Source: JBKBUF01 sp046290815 (lineage in GTDB: Bacteria > Bacteroidota > Bacteroidia > Cytophagales > Cytophagaceae). Taken from it: a stretch of DNA of 64,000 nucleotides. Shown in pieces: positions 1-8,712 of this stretch. Below the pieces are notes generated by a model, which was given only the letters and a program-made list of their open reading frames with translations, was not told where the DNA came from and made no database searches. Each line of letters opens with the position of its first letter. Position 1 is the stretch's first letter. A program made the translations under genes and the position numbers. The stretch lies in contig JBKBUF010000019.1 of assembly GCA_046290815.1 (NCBI GenBank), positions 1 to 64,000 on the forward strand, given 5' to 3'.

Positions 1-53
1 ATATTGCCAATCCTTTCAACCAGCAAAAAAAATCCAGCTATGAAGGAATTTTT

Positions 54-82
54 AACATCACGTACCCCGTGATGTTTTTTTT
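54..82 (+). terminator. Rho-independent terminator
   Basis: A perfect 9-bp stem (AACATCACG at 54-62, CGTGATGTT at 68-76) closes a five-base loop and runs into a T-run. It would end a gene lying before the window. Confidence 0.8.
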
Positions 83-101
83 TATTTAAAACAATATGTA
101 G

Positions 102-446
102 TTGGTCGTAGGGATACATCCAACTCACAGATTTGACAATGCGAACGAATTAATGCTTTATTTGGAATTGAATGAAAATTATTCGAATAGAATTTATTGG
201 AGAAGCACTGACGAAAATAATCCCAATAAACACGGAATGATTTTTTACAATGAAGATGGTACCATGATTTTTGGAATTTCTAGAAATGCTAATATGAGTG
301 GAAATCTGAATACTGAAAATGAAGGCCAATGCTTGATTGAAATGAAAAACTATTTCAACACTAACTTAGGATATATTGATTATGAAAATCCTCCAGCTGC
401 CAACTATGAAGAATTTATCAAAATTGTAAGTCAACTTGAACAATAA
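102..446 (+). CDS. Hypothetical protein, possibly 5'-truncated
   Basis: I do not recognise the family. The frame opens at a TTG (102), and the nearest upstream ATG (95) is followed at once by a stop codon. The protein is hydrophilic, with no signal peptide or membrane segment. It has an aromatic-rich middle (YWRSTDE, MIFYNEDGTMIFGISRN) and an acidic C-terminus. Its size and beta-rich look resemble small immunity-type proteins, but no motif proves this. It begins just after a strong terminator without a visible promoter, so it may be the 3' remnant of a longer gene. An internal ATG near residue 18 is another possible start. Confidence 0.45.
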   Translation: MVVGIHPTHRFDNANELMLYLELNENYSNRIYWRSTDENNPNKHGMIFYNEDGTMIFGISRNANMSGNLNTENEGQCLIEMKNYFNTNLGYIDYENPPAANYEEFIKIVSQLEQ

Positions 447-826
447 CGCACTACAACACAAGGCTATAATCTATGGCCGGTGTTTAGGTGACGGATACTT
501 TTCTTCTTTTCACTATCTGCTAGCGCAAGTGTCCGCTTTTGTTAATAACGAATTAACCTCATAATTATCGGATACACGTATCAAGCGTCACTCTTGATGC
601 CGGTTCGGATCTGGAGATCTCAATAATTAGATAGTTATAAGGTAAATTTTTCATTTTTTCTTAAATTACAAAATAAGTAATTGGTTAAAGTTGAGTTTTG
701 TCTTATGTATAGTTGACTAAATTAAGCTAGACACCAAATACGGGGTTAATTATAATACAAAAGTTAATCCAAAATGAGGCACAGGCGGACGCTTGAGCTA
801 GGGGATTAAACAAACATATTTTTCAA
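447..826. other. Intergenic region with no recognisable gene
   Basis: About 380 bases hold no convincing reading frame, RNA gene or repeat. The stretch from 480 to 640 is less AT-rich than its surroundings and could be decayed coding sequence, but I cannot name a parent gene. Confidence 0.5.
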
Positions 827-1171
827 ATGGAACAACCTACAGAACCAATAAACTGGTCTGACTTTACAAAGATTGAAATGAGAGTGGGGACAATTATAAG
901 TGCAGAAGTATTTAAGGAAGTAAGTAAGCCTGCATATAAAATTACTATTGATTTTGGAAGTCTAGGAATACGGAAAACATCTGCACAAATCACAAAATTA
1001 TATGTGCCCGAAGAAATAGTCGGTAAGCAGGTTATTGCTGTGGTAAACTTTCCCAAAAGGCAAATAGCCAACATGCAAAGCGAATGTCTTATCTTAGGTG
1101 TTATAGACGATGCTGATGTGACTTTATTAACCACCGATAAGCCTGTTAAGAATGGGCTAAGGATCGGGTAA
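827..1171 (+). CDS. csaA: CsaA-like tRNA-binding domain protein
   Basis: A 114-residue stand-alone tRNA-binding (OB-fold) domain. The order of motifs is that of CsaA: WSDFTKIEMRVGTI at the N-terminus (residues 10-23), then YKITIDFGSLGIRKTSAQIT, VGKQVIAVVNFPKRQIANMQSE, and a C-terminal NGLRIG. CsaA proteins are small cytoplasmic dimers described as export-related chaperones that also bind tRNA. Length and domain content match the family. The ATG at 827 is preferred, although the family usually starts a few residues later, so the first eight residues are an extension. The flanking genes are unrelated, so it is probably transcribed alone. Confidence 0.9.
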   Translation: MEQPTEPINWSDFTKIEMRVGTIISAEVFKEVSKPAYKITIDFGSLGIRKTSAQITKLYVPEEIVGKQVIAVVNFPKRQIANMQSECLILGVIDDADVTLLTTDKPVKNGLRIG

Positions 1172-1282
1172 GAGATAAAAGTGTTATTAAATAAATAAAG
1201 ACTTATTTTTACTTTATCTAATTCAAATATCCTAAACATAAACCACTACGATGTAAAAATTTTTAACCTGAGCTTCCTGTTT

Positions 1283-1855
1283 TTGGTAGTACTTATGCTA
1301 CAAAGCTCTATAACAAAATACGAAATCAGTCAATGTTATTTGTCCTTTAATAATGCCACAAATTTAATAGCTGCAGAGCCTGATAAACTTCCTGAAAAGG
1401 CAGAAAAATTCCGGCCGGTAATTACAGCAAATGGCGGGGTTAATATTTCCCGGATTGCCGGTTACAGGATTTTGTATAATAATGGAAAGAAAGCTCCATT
1501 TGTAAATTTAAAGGTTGAGCTTTCTGAGAAAAAATCTTATGAAAAAGATAAAAAGATTATAATAGAACATTTGGGTTATCTTAATGATAATACACCTGAA
1601 ATGGAAACCAAAGAGCTTATTGAAATGGAATTTAACGGATATAAGGTTTATGGCCTAAGTCGAGGAACCATCGAAAGCGGAAGCACCCTTGGTACATTTG
1701 TGATGTTTCCGGGTAATGGGGTTACGGTTTATTTCTATTTCAGTAATTTGAAGCCCGAATACAGGAACTTCGAAAGCGTAGAAGATTATAAGCTGCAAAG
1801 AGACAGATTCATTGACGAATATACCAAGTATTTAACTTTGTGTAAGCCAAAGTAG
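1283..1855 (+). CDS. Hypothetical exported protein, start uncertain
   Basis: Unrecognised protein of about 190 residues, rich in Lys and Glu, probably exported. The frame stays open upstream to about 1199, and the stretch before the TTG at 1283 reads as a good hydrophobic signal segment (IFNLSFLFLVVLMLQSS). No ATG, GTG or TTG precedes that segment in frame. The ATG at 1251 is one frame off and followed at once by TAA. The natural start may therefore have been lost by a small indel, or a non-standard start is used. The body is mixed alpha/beta with one motif of note, GVTVYFYFSNLKP. No function can be assigned. Confidence 0.6.
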   Translation: MVVLMLQSSITKYEISQCYLSFNNATNLIAAEPDKLPEKAEKFRPVITANGGVNISRIAGYRILYNNGKKAPFVNLKVELSEKKSYEKDKKIIIEHLGYLNDNTPEMETKELIEMEFNGYKVYGLSRGTIESGSTLGTFVMFPGNGVTVYFYFSNLKPEYRNFESVEDYKLQRDRFIDEYTKYLTLCKPK

Positions 1856-1981
1856 TCCTTGTTGGTTGATTAGGGTTTGAGTATTTGGGCATCATATAAT
1901 GAAAAATACCTTTGAATGATGATTTGAAAAATCCATTATCCTTGCTAATGAAGAATATTTTGAAAAACAAATTAATTTAAG

Positions 1982-2581
1982 ATGGATTGGAAATCTGACT
2001 GCAAACCGACAACTCAGTTTATAATTCGATTAATTATTATATCATTATTCACATTCTCCTTTAACTGTTATGCCCAGAATTCAGAAAGTGAAGTAAGAGC
2101 AACTTTTAATGAATTTTGTGAGGCAAAAAAATCATTGGATATTGATACGCAATTGGATCTGATTCATCCTAAGGTTTTTGAATATTTTTCCATGGAGAAT
2201 ATGAGGTTAAGTATTCAGGAATTGAATAATAGTACCATTCGTTCTCAGGTTGATTCACTAAAAGGTATTTCTTCTATTATAAAATTCAACGGCTCTAAAT
2301 ATTGCCTCATAAAATATACAGAACTAATGTTTGTGGATTTTTCCGATATTAAAGATGAAGGAGGAGCCTCATTAGCTATTGGTTTGGGATTGGGAGAGTT
2401 TAGGAAGCTTTATGGAGAAGAGAATGTCAGGTTTGATAAGGAAAAAGCACTTATAACAGTCACTTTTCATCTTGAGATGTATGCAATAAAGGATAATGAT
2501 AACAGCTCATGGAAATTCCTTTTTAAAGATGATAATATTGATAAAAAAGTAATACCGAAAGAGGTGCTTGATAAATTATAG
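1982..2581 (+). CDS. Hypothetical secreted protein (NTF2-like fold possible)
   Basis: The first 32 residues form an export signal with a long polar start, a hydrophobic core (FIIRLIIISLFTFSF) and a cleavage site after CYAQ. The remaining 165 residues begin with a helix (EVRATFNEFCEAKKSLD) and then beta-rich segments with aromatic residues (LIHPKVFEYFSM, WKFLFKDD). That is the layout of small NTF2/SnoaL-like domains, but this is a fold guess only. It ends 19 bases before the start of the YARHG gene and probably shares its transcript. It is likely periplasmic. Confidence 0.7.
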   Translation: MDWKSDCKPTTQFIIRLIIISLFTFSFNCYAQNSESEVRATFNEFCEAKKSLDIDTQLDLIHPKVFEYFSMENMRLSIQELNNSTIRSQVDSLKGISSIIKFNGSKYCLIKYTELMFVDFSDIKDEGGASLAIGLGLGEFRKLYGEENVRFDKEKALITVTFHLEMYAIKDNDNSSWKFLFKDDNIDKKVIPKEVLDKL

Positions 2582-2600
2582 TTACAATAATCCTATTTTG

Positions 2601-3713
2601 ATGAAACTTAATTTTTTACTCGCTATAATCATTCTCCTCCAGATTCAGGCATACGGGCAGTACATTGGTGCTTTGGAAATAGAAGATTCTTCCATTCGTC
2701 CCTGGATTCCTAAATTGGAGGTTGAATACGCAGGTGTTTACCTGTTTGGTGAAAGCGAATCTGAATCAGAGGTCAGATTATTTTTTTCGGGTCAGGAAAC
2801 AATTGGTCAAATTAAAACCGGGTATTGGGAAGAAGGAACCGGACTATGGAAATGGAATTTCATTAATTTAACCAACATAAGAATTGATAAAGCAGGCAAT
2901 TTTAAGAGTGACCAAAGTAGCGGACAGTTTGTAGTTTATAATAGTGATAATAGAGAATATAAGGGATTAAAAATCGATAATCCCTGGACGGGTTGGATAG
3001 AGAAGGGGAAGTATGAAGTTGGGATCAGGAAAGGTGTTAAATTGATTGATTTTTATTCTGGAAAATTTCCTGATGCTTCAATATTGGAGCTGGATAAAAA
3101 ATCCCTTGAGAAATTTAGTGCTCAGGAATTGAGTATAATGCGGAATGAAATTTATGCCAGGTACGGATATATTTTTAAGACCGGAGGAGATATAGATAAA
3201 TACTTCAAACAACAATCCTGGTATAGGCCCGAACACAAGGACGTAAATAGGTTTCTTACAACTTTAGAAAGAAGAAATATTAAATTGATTCAGGAGGTTG
3301 AGAGTGGGAGGAAGGAGCCTTTATTTGAATGGACAATAATTATATCATATTCAATTCAACTGAGTAGAATCTTTGGTGAGGATAGAATTAAGCCTGCTGT
3401 TTTAACTGACAATGAAATTAAGAATGTATTTGAAATGCTAATTGTAAATATTGATTCAATTAAAAATGAACTTGGATTAAGCAAATCCTTAAATTTATTG
3501 GATTACAAACTTCAGCTTATCGGGGGAACTAACCTCTATAATGAGAAAATAGTCTTTGTAAATTGCGTTGGGAAAAATCTTCCTAAATGGATTATTTCAA
3601 ATTGGAAAACCAAACTTATAGAGTTAAAATGCGTCAATGATGATTTGTTTTCTTTAAAGTATAATGTTCCAAACAGGATGTACTACCATCTTTATAAAAG
3701 TGATTGTCAATAA
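2601..3713 (+). CDS. Secreted YARHG-domain protein
   Basis: An ATG at 2601 gives a clean signal peptide (MKLNFLLAIIILLQIQAYGQ). The in-frame ATG at 2568 would overlap the upstream gene and add a polar leader, so 2601 is preferred. Residues about 40-170 are beta-rich and tryptophan-rich (GYWEEGTGLWKWNF). A YARHG domain follows at about 175-235, with the core MRNEIYARYGYIFK and later WYRPEHKDVNRFL. YARHG is a short extracellular or periplasmic domain of unknown function, common in Bacteroidetes. The C-terminal 130 residues are unrecognised. The next gene follows after 12 bases, so the two are probably cotranscribed. Confidence 0.85.
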   Translation: MKLNFLLAIIILLQIQAYGQYIGALEIEDSSIRPWIPKLEVEYAGVYLFGESESESEVRLFFSGQETIGQIKTGYWEEGTGLWKWNFINLTNIRIDKAGNFKSDQSSGQFVVYNSDNREYKGLKIDNPWTGWIEKGKYEVGIRKGVKLIDFYSGKFPDASILELDKKSLEKFSAQELSIMRNEIYARYGYIFKTGGDIDKYFKQQSWYRPEHKDVNRFLTTLERRNIKLIQEVESGRKEPLFEWTIIISYSIQLSRIFGEDRIKPAVLTDNEIKNVFEMLIVNIDSIKNELGLSKSLNLLDYKLQLIGGTNLYNEKIVFVNCVGKNLPKWIISNWKTKLIELKCVNDDLFSLKYNVPNRMYYHLYKSDCQ

Positions 3714-3725
3714 AATAAAATTCGT

Positions 3726-4226
3726 ATGGAAGTTAGTGATTTAACACCTGATACAGCTCATCCTAAGGCTAAACAATTATTAACGGAAGACTTTTACTGG
3801 AGTCCACTTGAAGCCACAGGTCCATTTGGAAATGATGACGGAGCGGATGCATTTTATGGTTTTAGAGAATGGAGACATACCAATAAATGTACTAGTCCGA
3901 TAAACTTTATAAAAGAACTCTTCGAAGGATGGGGCTATCCTTCTTTTGATTTTAATGAATTGAATGAAGATGTGCTCGGTAATTATATTTCGTCAAGTCC
4001 TGTTGGAGATAGAATGTTATGGGGGCAGGATGCCGCAATTATTGCTGTCGGTTTTGGGCAATTCGTTCTAGAAGGAATTATTGATGATGAAGTTAAGGTT
4101 TTGACAAAAACAGCAATTAAAAGGGAATTATTGCCGATATTACTTAATAGCTGGAGCGGAGATTATTTAGAGATAAGGAGGGAACAATTGACTAAAATGC
4201 TGGCCATTGTTGATGCGATGAATTGA
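3726..4226 (+). CDS. Conserved hypothetical cytoplasmic protein
   Basis: A 166-residue acidic soluble protein without signal peptide. It carries the motif WSPLEATGPFGNDDGADAFYG near residues 26-46, followed by a Trp-rich helix (FREWRHTNK). I recall similar Gly-Asn/Ser-Asp-x-Gly-Ala-Asp motifs in uncharacterised bacterial proteins, but I cannot attach a function. It lies between a secreted YARHG protein and a row of small membrane proteins, with 12-base spacing upstream. That arrangement suggests one accessory transcript. Codon use is AT-rich like its neighbours. Confidence 0.65.
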   Translation: MEVSDLTPDTAHPKAKQLLTEDFYWSPLEATGPFGNDDGADAFYGFREWRHTNKCTSPINFIKELFEGWGYPSFDFNELNEDVLGNYISSSPVGDRMLWGQDAAIIAVGFGQFVLEGIIDDEVKVLTKTAIKRELLPILLNSWSGDYLEIRREQLTKMLAIVDAMN

Positions 4227-4234
4227 TAGTTAGT

Positions 4235-4513
4235 ATGATAAAAATTATATTCAAAGGCACCATTTTTTCAATTTTGGTTTTCTTCTCCATCTCTTTTCTT
4301 TTTGTTCTTTATAGAATCAGTCCGATTACTTACGGTGACACTTATAGTTTAGAAATAGGATTTCCCTTTCGCTATTATGAACAGTTTCAAGTTTCCGGTA
4401 GTGATTTTTTGAATTCTGGATGGAGTGTAATAAACCTGATATTAGATTGTTTAATTACCTGGGTATTTGTTTGCGGTATCTATACTTTCATTAAATCCAA
4501 AAGTGTACGTTGA
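4235..4513 (+). CDS. Small two-helix membrane protein 1 of a tandem set
   Basis: The 92-residue protein has an N-terminal membrane helix (about residues 5-27), a short loop containing the patch GFPFRYYEQF, and a second helix near residues 65-85 ending in positive charges. The ATG at 4235 lies 8 bases after the preceding stop; an upstream in-frame TTG at 4223 is less likely. Its plan matches the next three genes: helix, aromatic loop of 25-40 residues, helix, basic tail. It is probably an inner-membrane protein with the loop in the periplasm. Function is unknown. Confidence 0.65.
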   Translation: MIKIIFKGTIFSILVFFSISFLFVLYRISPITYGDTYSLEIGFPFRYYEQFQVSGSDFLNSGWSVINLILDCLITWVFVCGIYTFIKSKSVR

Positions 4514-4518
4514 ATTTG

Positions 4519-4809
4519 ATGAAACATATACTTCTTATATTTGGTTGGACGATATTGGTATTTATAACCCTGACCATTATTTTTGCTAAGATCGAAATTC
4601 CATATGATGGTAATAATACAGTAGGTTTTCCTTTGATATTTTATATACAATATAGCGGCATGTGCGATCCTTGTCCTCCGGAGATGGAATATTTTTATTT
4701 ATGGAATTTTACACTTGATTTTATATTTACCGGCTTTATAAGCTTTGTAGCATATTATTTAATGTTGAAAATCAGGTCGTATTTTCACCAAGGCGAATAC
4801 AATAAGTAA
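4519..4809 (+). CDS. Small two-helix membrane protein 2 of a tandem set
   Basis: From ATG 4519 the protein has 96 residues. The first helix covers about residues 3-22. The loop carries VGFPLIFYIQY, which resembles GFPFRYYEQF of the preceding protein. A Cys-Pro-rich stretch (GMCDPCPPE) follows, then a second helix at about 60-85 and a basic tail. An in-frame TTG lies at 4510. The stop overlaps the next start by one base (TAATG), a sign of translational coupling. Function is unknown. Confidence 0.65.
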   Translation: MKHILLIFGWTILVFITLTIIFAKIEIPYDGNNTVGFPLIFYIQYSGMCDPCPPEMEYFYLWNFTLDFIFTGFISFVAYYLMLKIRSYFHQGEYNK

Positions 4810-5051
4810 TGAAAAAACTCATTCTACATTCACTATTTTTTTTGTTTATCCTTATTTCTGTATGTCTGCTTACTAATTTGTATATAAACTATGATGCTAA
4901 TCCTGTATATCTTCCATTTGCTTTTTTAGGATTTGCTTTAGGTTATAGCGGAGGTGAAATAGGGATTTTAATTGGTAACATTTTTACCAGTGGTATCTTA
5001 TATTTTATTTTAATCCTCCCTTTGCTAATTATGAGAGTCAGAAGTAAATGA
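4809..5051 (+). CDS. Small two-helix membrane protein 3 of a tandem set
   Basis: The 80-residue protein has a first helix at about residues 5-23, a loop with the patch PVYLPFAFLGFALGYSGG, and a hydrophobic C-terminal half (about 45-74) before the basic end MRVRSK. It is the shortest and most hydrophobic of the four. It is coupled to both neighbours: its start overlaps the upstream stop by one base, and its stop overlaps the downstream start in an ATGA. Function is unknown. Confidence 0.65.
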   Translation: MKKLILHSLFFLFILISVCLLTNLYINYDANPVYLPFAFLGFALGYSGGEIGILIGNIFTSGILYFILILPLLIMRVRSK

Positions 5052-5323
5052 AAAAATTTGTAATTAAGTCTTTTATATTTATTTCTGCCATGGTTGGAGT
5101 TTTTATTCTAAATTATGGTTTTCTTGATTCTTTTATTATTCCTGATCCTTGTTATTACCATACAAATGATACTACTTTTATTTTTGATCTATTTTATTGT
5201 TTCCCGAGTGTCGAAGCAGGACATCCATTCCCCTCCGTATTAAATATATTATTAACTTTAATTACCGGTTTATTCCTGGGATTTTTCTTCAATAAAATGT
5301 TATTTCCGTCAAATAAATTATGA
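5048..5323 (+). CDS. Small two-helix membrane protein 4 of a tandem set
   Basis: A 91-residue protein with an N-terminal helix (about 6-24), a loop with two Cys (PDPCYYHTND, LFYCFPSVEAG) and a C-terminal helix (about 65-84). The start overlaps the upstream stop (ATGA at 5048-5051). The stop overlaps the ATG of the broken lipoprotein gene (ATGA at 5320-5323), so all five reading frames appear translationally coupled. Function is unknown; by context it acts in the envelope. Confidence 0.65.
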   Translation: MKKFVIKSFIFISAMVGVFILNYGFLDSFIIPDPCYYHTNDTTFIFDLFYCFPSVEAGHPFPSVLNILLTLITGLFLGFFFNKMLFPSNKL

Positions 5324-6078
5324 GTCGTCTATCCATTCTTATCTCCTTGCTGATTTTCTCCTGTAATTCTCCCGATTTGTAAAAGGAGCATGTAAATGAT
5401 TACCATGATAAATCCCTCACAAAAATTTCCTATCAGACCATTTCGTATAAGGCTATTATTATTAGTGATGATATAAAATTATTAAATGATGGTTGGGAGA
5501 TTATAGGGGATTTTCCTTCTCTTAATAAACAAATTGTCGATATAGTAGCGGTTTCGGATAGTTTATATAATGAAACTACTGATTATTGTAATGCTTTTAA
5601 TTATGTTAAAATAGCATCCGGCAATACAGAAGGCTGGGTAGATGGAAGAAAAGTTTACCGGATTGGTGGGAATAAAAAGCAGGATACCACTTTTATCATC
5701 AACGATAATTCTATCCGCATTTTAACAACATGTTTTTATGGAATAGGTGTGGCAGATGAAGATGGATTGACGTTCTGCCAGTCATTTAATCAGCCTGTGG
5801 TTATTTCTGACAGCCGGAGCGGATATACTGGTCTTATAAAAGTAAAACCATCGGCCTATTCATCTAAAGCCCGATGGAAAGATGATTATCTTTATTTTGA
5901 ATTATTGGATGATGATGGAGCATTTGATAAGATAATTTCTATTGTACCTGAAAGAACAGGTTTTATAATTAAAATTCATCGGGAATTTCAGGAAGGGTGG
6001 AATGAATTTGATGTTTTGATTTCAACTGATGGAGAACAATATTTCGCTGAGCATTTAAATTATGGTGAGGTTAATTAA
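5320..6078 (+). pseudogene. Lipoprotein with SH3-like domain, interrupted by one in-frame TAA
   Basis: The ATG at 5320 begins a typical lipoprotein signal (MSRLSILISLLIFSC, lipobox Cys at residue 15). The frame meets TAA at 5380-5382, codon 21, and then continues without any other stop to 6078, a further 231 codons. The downstream part reads as real protein. A bacterial SH3-like stretch (NYVKIASGNTEGWVDGRKVY) lies at about residues 95-115, followed by a beta-rich C-terminal domain (RWKDDYLYFELLDDDG). An internal GTG at 5749 could make only the last 109 residues, without export signal. This is either a recent nonsense mutation, a sequencing error or a recoded stop. The start is coupled to the preceding membrane protein gene. 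Confidence 0.85.
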
Positions 6079-6113
6079 AATTTATTTCTTCAAATAATGT
6101 TAAAGAAGAATTT

Positions 6114-6851
6114 ATGAAAGATAACTTTTCTTACCAGTCGGACAAGTACGCTCAATATAGGCCAACATATCCGATGGACCTATTTGAATATTTAAACTCT
6201 ATTGTATCTCATAAACGAAATGCCTGGGATGTTGGCACTGGTAATGGACAATTTGCTTATGAGTTAGCCAAAACTTTTGAAAATGTGTTTGCAACAGATA
6301 TTAGCGAATCGCAGATTAAAAACTCATTTCAGGCTGACAACATAAAATATTCTGTTCAGCCTGCTGAAAAAACTAATTTTAATAATAACCAGTTTGATTT
6401 AATTGTTGTGGCCCAGGCAATACATTGGTTTGACTTCGAAAAGTTCTACGAGGAAGTAAGACGTACCGCCAATCAAGATGCTTTTATATTTGTAGTTGGT
6501 TACGGTAGATTGGAAATTTCAGATCAAATTGATCATGTTATTTCATACTTCTATCATAATATTATAGGCAGTTACTGGGATAAAGAACGTAGGTTTATTG
6601 ATCAGAATTATCTAACTATACCATTTCCATTTACTGAAATAGAGCCGCCAAAATTCCGGATTAAGATGTATTGGACTTTAGAACATTTAATCGGATACTT
6701 AAATACCTGGTCTGCTGTTAAGCATTTTATTAAAAAAAATGGATATAATCCTGTAGATGAAGTAATGCAGAAGATTGAAAGGCATTGGGAAAAGGAGGAA
6801 GTACGAGAAGTATGCTTCCCGTTGTTGTTAAGAATGGGGAAGGTAAAATAA
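6114..6851 (+). CDS. Class I SAM-dependent methyltransferase
   Basis: A 245-residue methyltransferase of the Methyltransf_11 type. Motif I (DVGTGNGQFAYELA) is at about residues 40-53, motif II (VFATDISESQI) at 59-69, and motif IV (FDLIVVAQAIHWFD) at about 95-108. The start MKDNFSYQSDKYAQYRPTYP is typical of the UbiE/YafE-like group acting on small molecules. The C-terminal third has the WSAVKHFIKKNGYNPV pattern common in these proteins. Substrate cannot be read from sequence. It is cytoplasmic and lies 35 bases after the broken lipoprotein gene. Confidence 0.9.
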   Translation: MKDNFSYQSDKYAQYRPTYPMDLFEYLNSIVSHKRNAWDVGTGNGQFAYELAKTFENVFATDISESQIKNSFQADNIKYSVQPAEKTNFNNNQFDLIVVAQAIHWFDFEKFYEEVRRTANQDAFIFVVGYGRLEISDQIDHVISYFYHNIIGSYWDKERRFIDQNYLTIPFPFTEIEPPKFRIKMYWTLEHLIGYLNTWSAVKHFIKKNGYNPVDEVMQKIERHWEKEEVREVCFPLLLRMGKVK

Positions 6852-6997
6852 ATTATAAATTTAATAAGACCTATTGAGCATCATAGATTCCTTTAATTTT
6901 ATGTTCACTACTTATTTTATGTATTTCTTTCCTTATTTTTATCAAATTACGTTCAGTTTAATGATGCTTTAAACTAATTCAATTATTATTTTGAAAT

Positions 6998-8668
6998 ATG
7001 AATTTAACTAAATTAGAATTTGCAATCAGGGCTTTCGCACTGTTCTTTATTATGCTTCACCTTTTGTATGGAAATTGTTATTCTCAAACTCATACACAGT
7101 ATACCGAATCCCAGGAAATAATCGCCAATCCTGAAAGGGGCTTACAGAAATACTCCATTACGAACAACAGCTATAACACTACTTCAAATTTCAGCAATAT
7201 AAACCAGTCTACTATTACAGGATGGAGAACAGGCACAGATAAGGTCACCGTTATTTTCAGATACTTTTTGTTGGATGCTTACCTTACGTCCAATATTTCA
7301 CAAACCTATCTGGATAATATGCAGATTGATTTTAACAGAATCAGAAATGCCGGACTCAAATGTATTGTCCGATTTTCTTACAGCAATGAACAATCATCAT
7401 CTGCTCAACAGCCATCCAAAAGTCTGATATTGCAACATCTTAACCAGCTTGCACCTTTGCTGAATGCGAACAAAGACATTATTCTTACTCACCAGGCGGG
7501 ACTGATAGGTACATGGGGAGAGTGGTATTATACCAACTCAACAGAGTTCGGAACTGACGGAAGTATTAACTCCACCCAGTGGCAAAACAGAAAAGAGGTC
7601 ATCGATGCCATGCTGGCAGCTACGCCTGCTGAAATTCCCATTCAGGTACGTTATCCTGCCATTAAGAAGACTATGTATGGAAGCACACAGCTGAATGCAT
7701 CCACAGCCTACCAGAATACCCCTAATGCAAGAATCGGATTTTTCAACGATGCCTTTCTGAACAACTGGGGAGATATGGGAACCTATAGTGTGAGCAGCCA
7801 GAATCAGAATCCTGTCGGCACGGCAGATTATACCTATCTGTCCAATGAGACATTATATACACCTATGACGGGGGAAACCAACGGCTTGAATTCGCCGAGG
7901 ACAGACGGTACAAATGCTGTAAACGAACTGGACCTTACCAACTGGTCATGTCTGAATCGTGACTATTACACTGAGAATTTTACCAACTGGATCAACTCGG
8001 GTCATTACAATACCATTGTAAGAAATCTTGGCTACAGATTGGTTTTGGAAAACAGTACTTTTCAGCTTAGCGGAAACCAGCTTAATGTACAGATAAAACT
8101 TGCGAATAAAGGTAATGCCAGATTGTTTAAATCAAGAAAGGCATTCCTTGTGTTAAGAAATACCGGTACTCAAACCAATCATCAATTTGAATTGAATACC
8201 GATCCCAGGACATGGGAGAGTAGTGTGACCATCAATCAGGTTATAGATATTTCCGGATTACCGGAAGGTGTTTATGAAAGCTACCTATCACTGCCTGATC
8301 CTAATGTTGCTTTATCAGTCAGACCGGAGTTTAGCATTCGCTTCAGCAATGATGCACTATGGAATGCTAACCTGGGATACAACAACCTGCAACAGGAAGT
8401 CAGGATTGTAACTTTGAAGTCCGGAAGCTATTTTGAAAAATACAATGTAAAAGTGTATCCGAATCCGGCGTCTTCTGTTTTGATATTTGAAACCCAGGAA
8501 GTGAATAAGGATTATTTTATTTCAGATCAAACCGGTAAAATGCTGCTGGAATTTAAGTCAACCGGAGAAAGAACCGAGGTTAATATTTCAACACTGAATG
8601 CCGGGACTTACCTTCTTCATGTAAAAGGAGAAGAGCAAAAGGATAGCATTATGTTTTTGGTGAAATAA
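6998..8668 (+). CDS. DUF4874/DUF4832 protein exported by type IX secretion
   Basis: A 556-residue secreted protein. The signal peptide ends near residue 30 (LLYGNCYSQ). Residues about 38-200 match the DUF4874 pattern (EIIANPERGLQKYS; RFSYSNEQSSSAQQPSKSLI; GLIGTWGEWY). Residues about 205-450 match DUF4832 (RYPAIKKTMYG; RIGFFNDAFLNNWGDMG). This pair has a TIM-barrel/glycosidase-like look, but no activity is established to my knowledge. The last 75 residues are a type A T9SS sorting domain (KVYPNPASSVLIFE; LNAGTYLLHVKGE). The mature protein should be surface-attached or released. It is monocistronic by spacing. The family is often found with polysaccharide-related genes. Confidence 0.88.
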   Translation: MNLTKLEFAIRAFALFFIMLHLLYGNCYSQTHTQYTESQEIIANPERGLQKYSITNNSYNTTSNFSNINQSTITGWRTGTDKVTVIFRYFLLDAYLTSNISQTYLDNMQIDFNRIRNAGLKCIVRFSYSNEQSSSAQQPSKSLILQHLNQLAPLLNANKDIILTHQAGLIGTWGEWYYTNSTEFGTDGSINSTQWQNRKEVIDAMLAATPAEIPIQVRYPAIKKTMYGSTQLNASTAYQNTPNARIGFFNDAFLNNWGDMGTYSVSSQNQNPVGTADYTYLSNETLYTPMTGETNGLNSPRTDGTNAVNELDLTNWSCLNRDYYTENFTNWINSGHYNTIVRNLGYRLVLENSTFQLSGNQLNVQIKLANKGNARLFKSRKAFLVLRNTGTQTNHQFELNTDPRTWESSVTINQVIDISGLPEGVYESYLSLPDPNVALSVRPEFSIRFSNDALWNANLGYNNLQQEVRIVTLKSGSYFEKYNVKVYPNPASSVLIFETQEVNKDYFISDQTGKMLLEFKSTGERTEVNISTLNAGTYLLHVKGEEQKDSIMFLVK

Positions 8669-8712
8669 TAATAGGGTTAACCTTATATCAACAGACCATA
8701 GATAATAAGGTC

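Noticed and set aside
102..446. Immunity protein of a toxin pair
   Set aside because: No toxin gene or polymorphic-toxin features are visible nearby and no immunity motif is certain.
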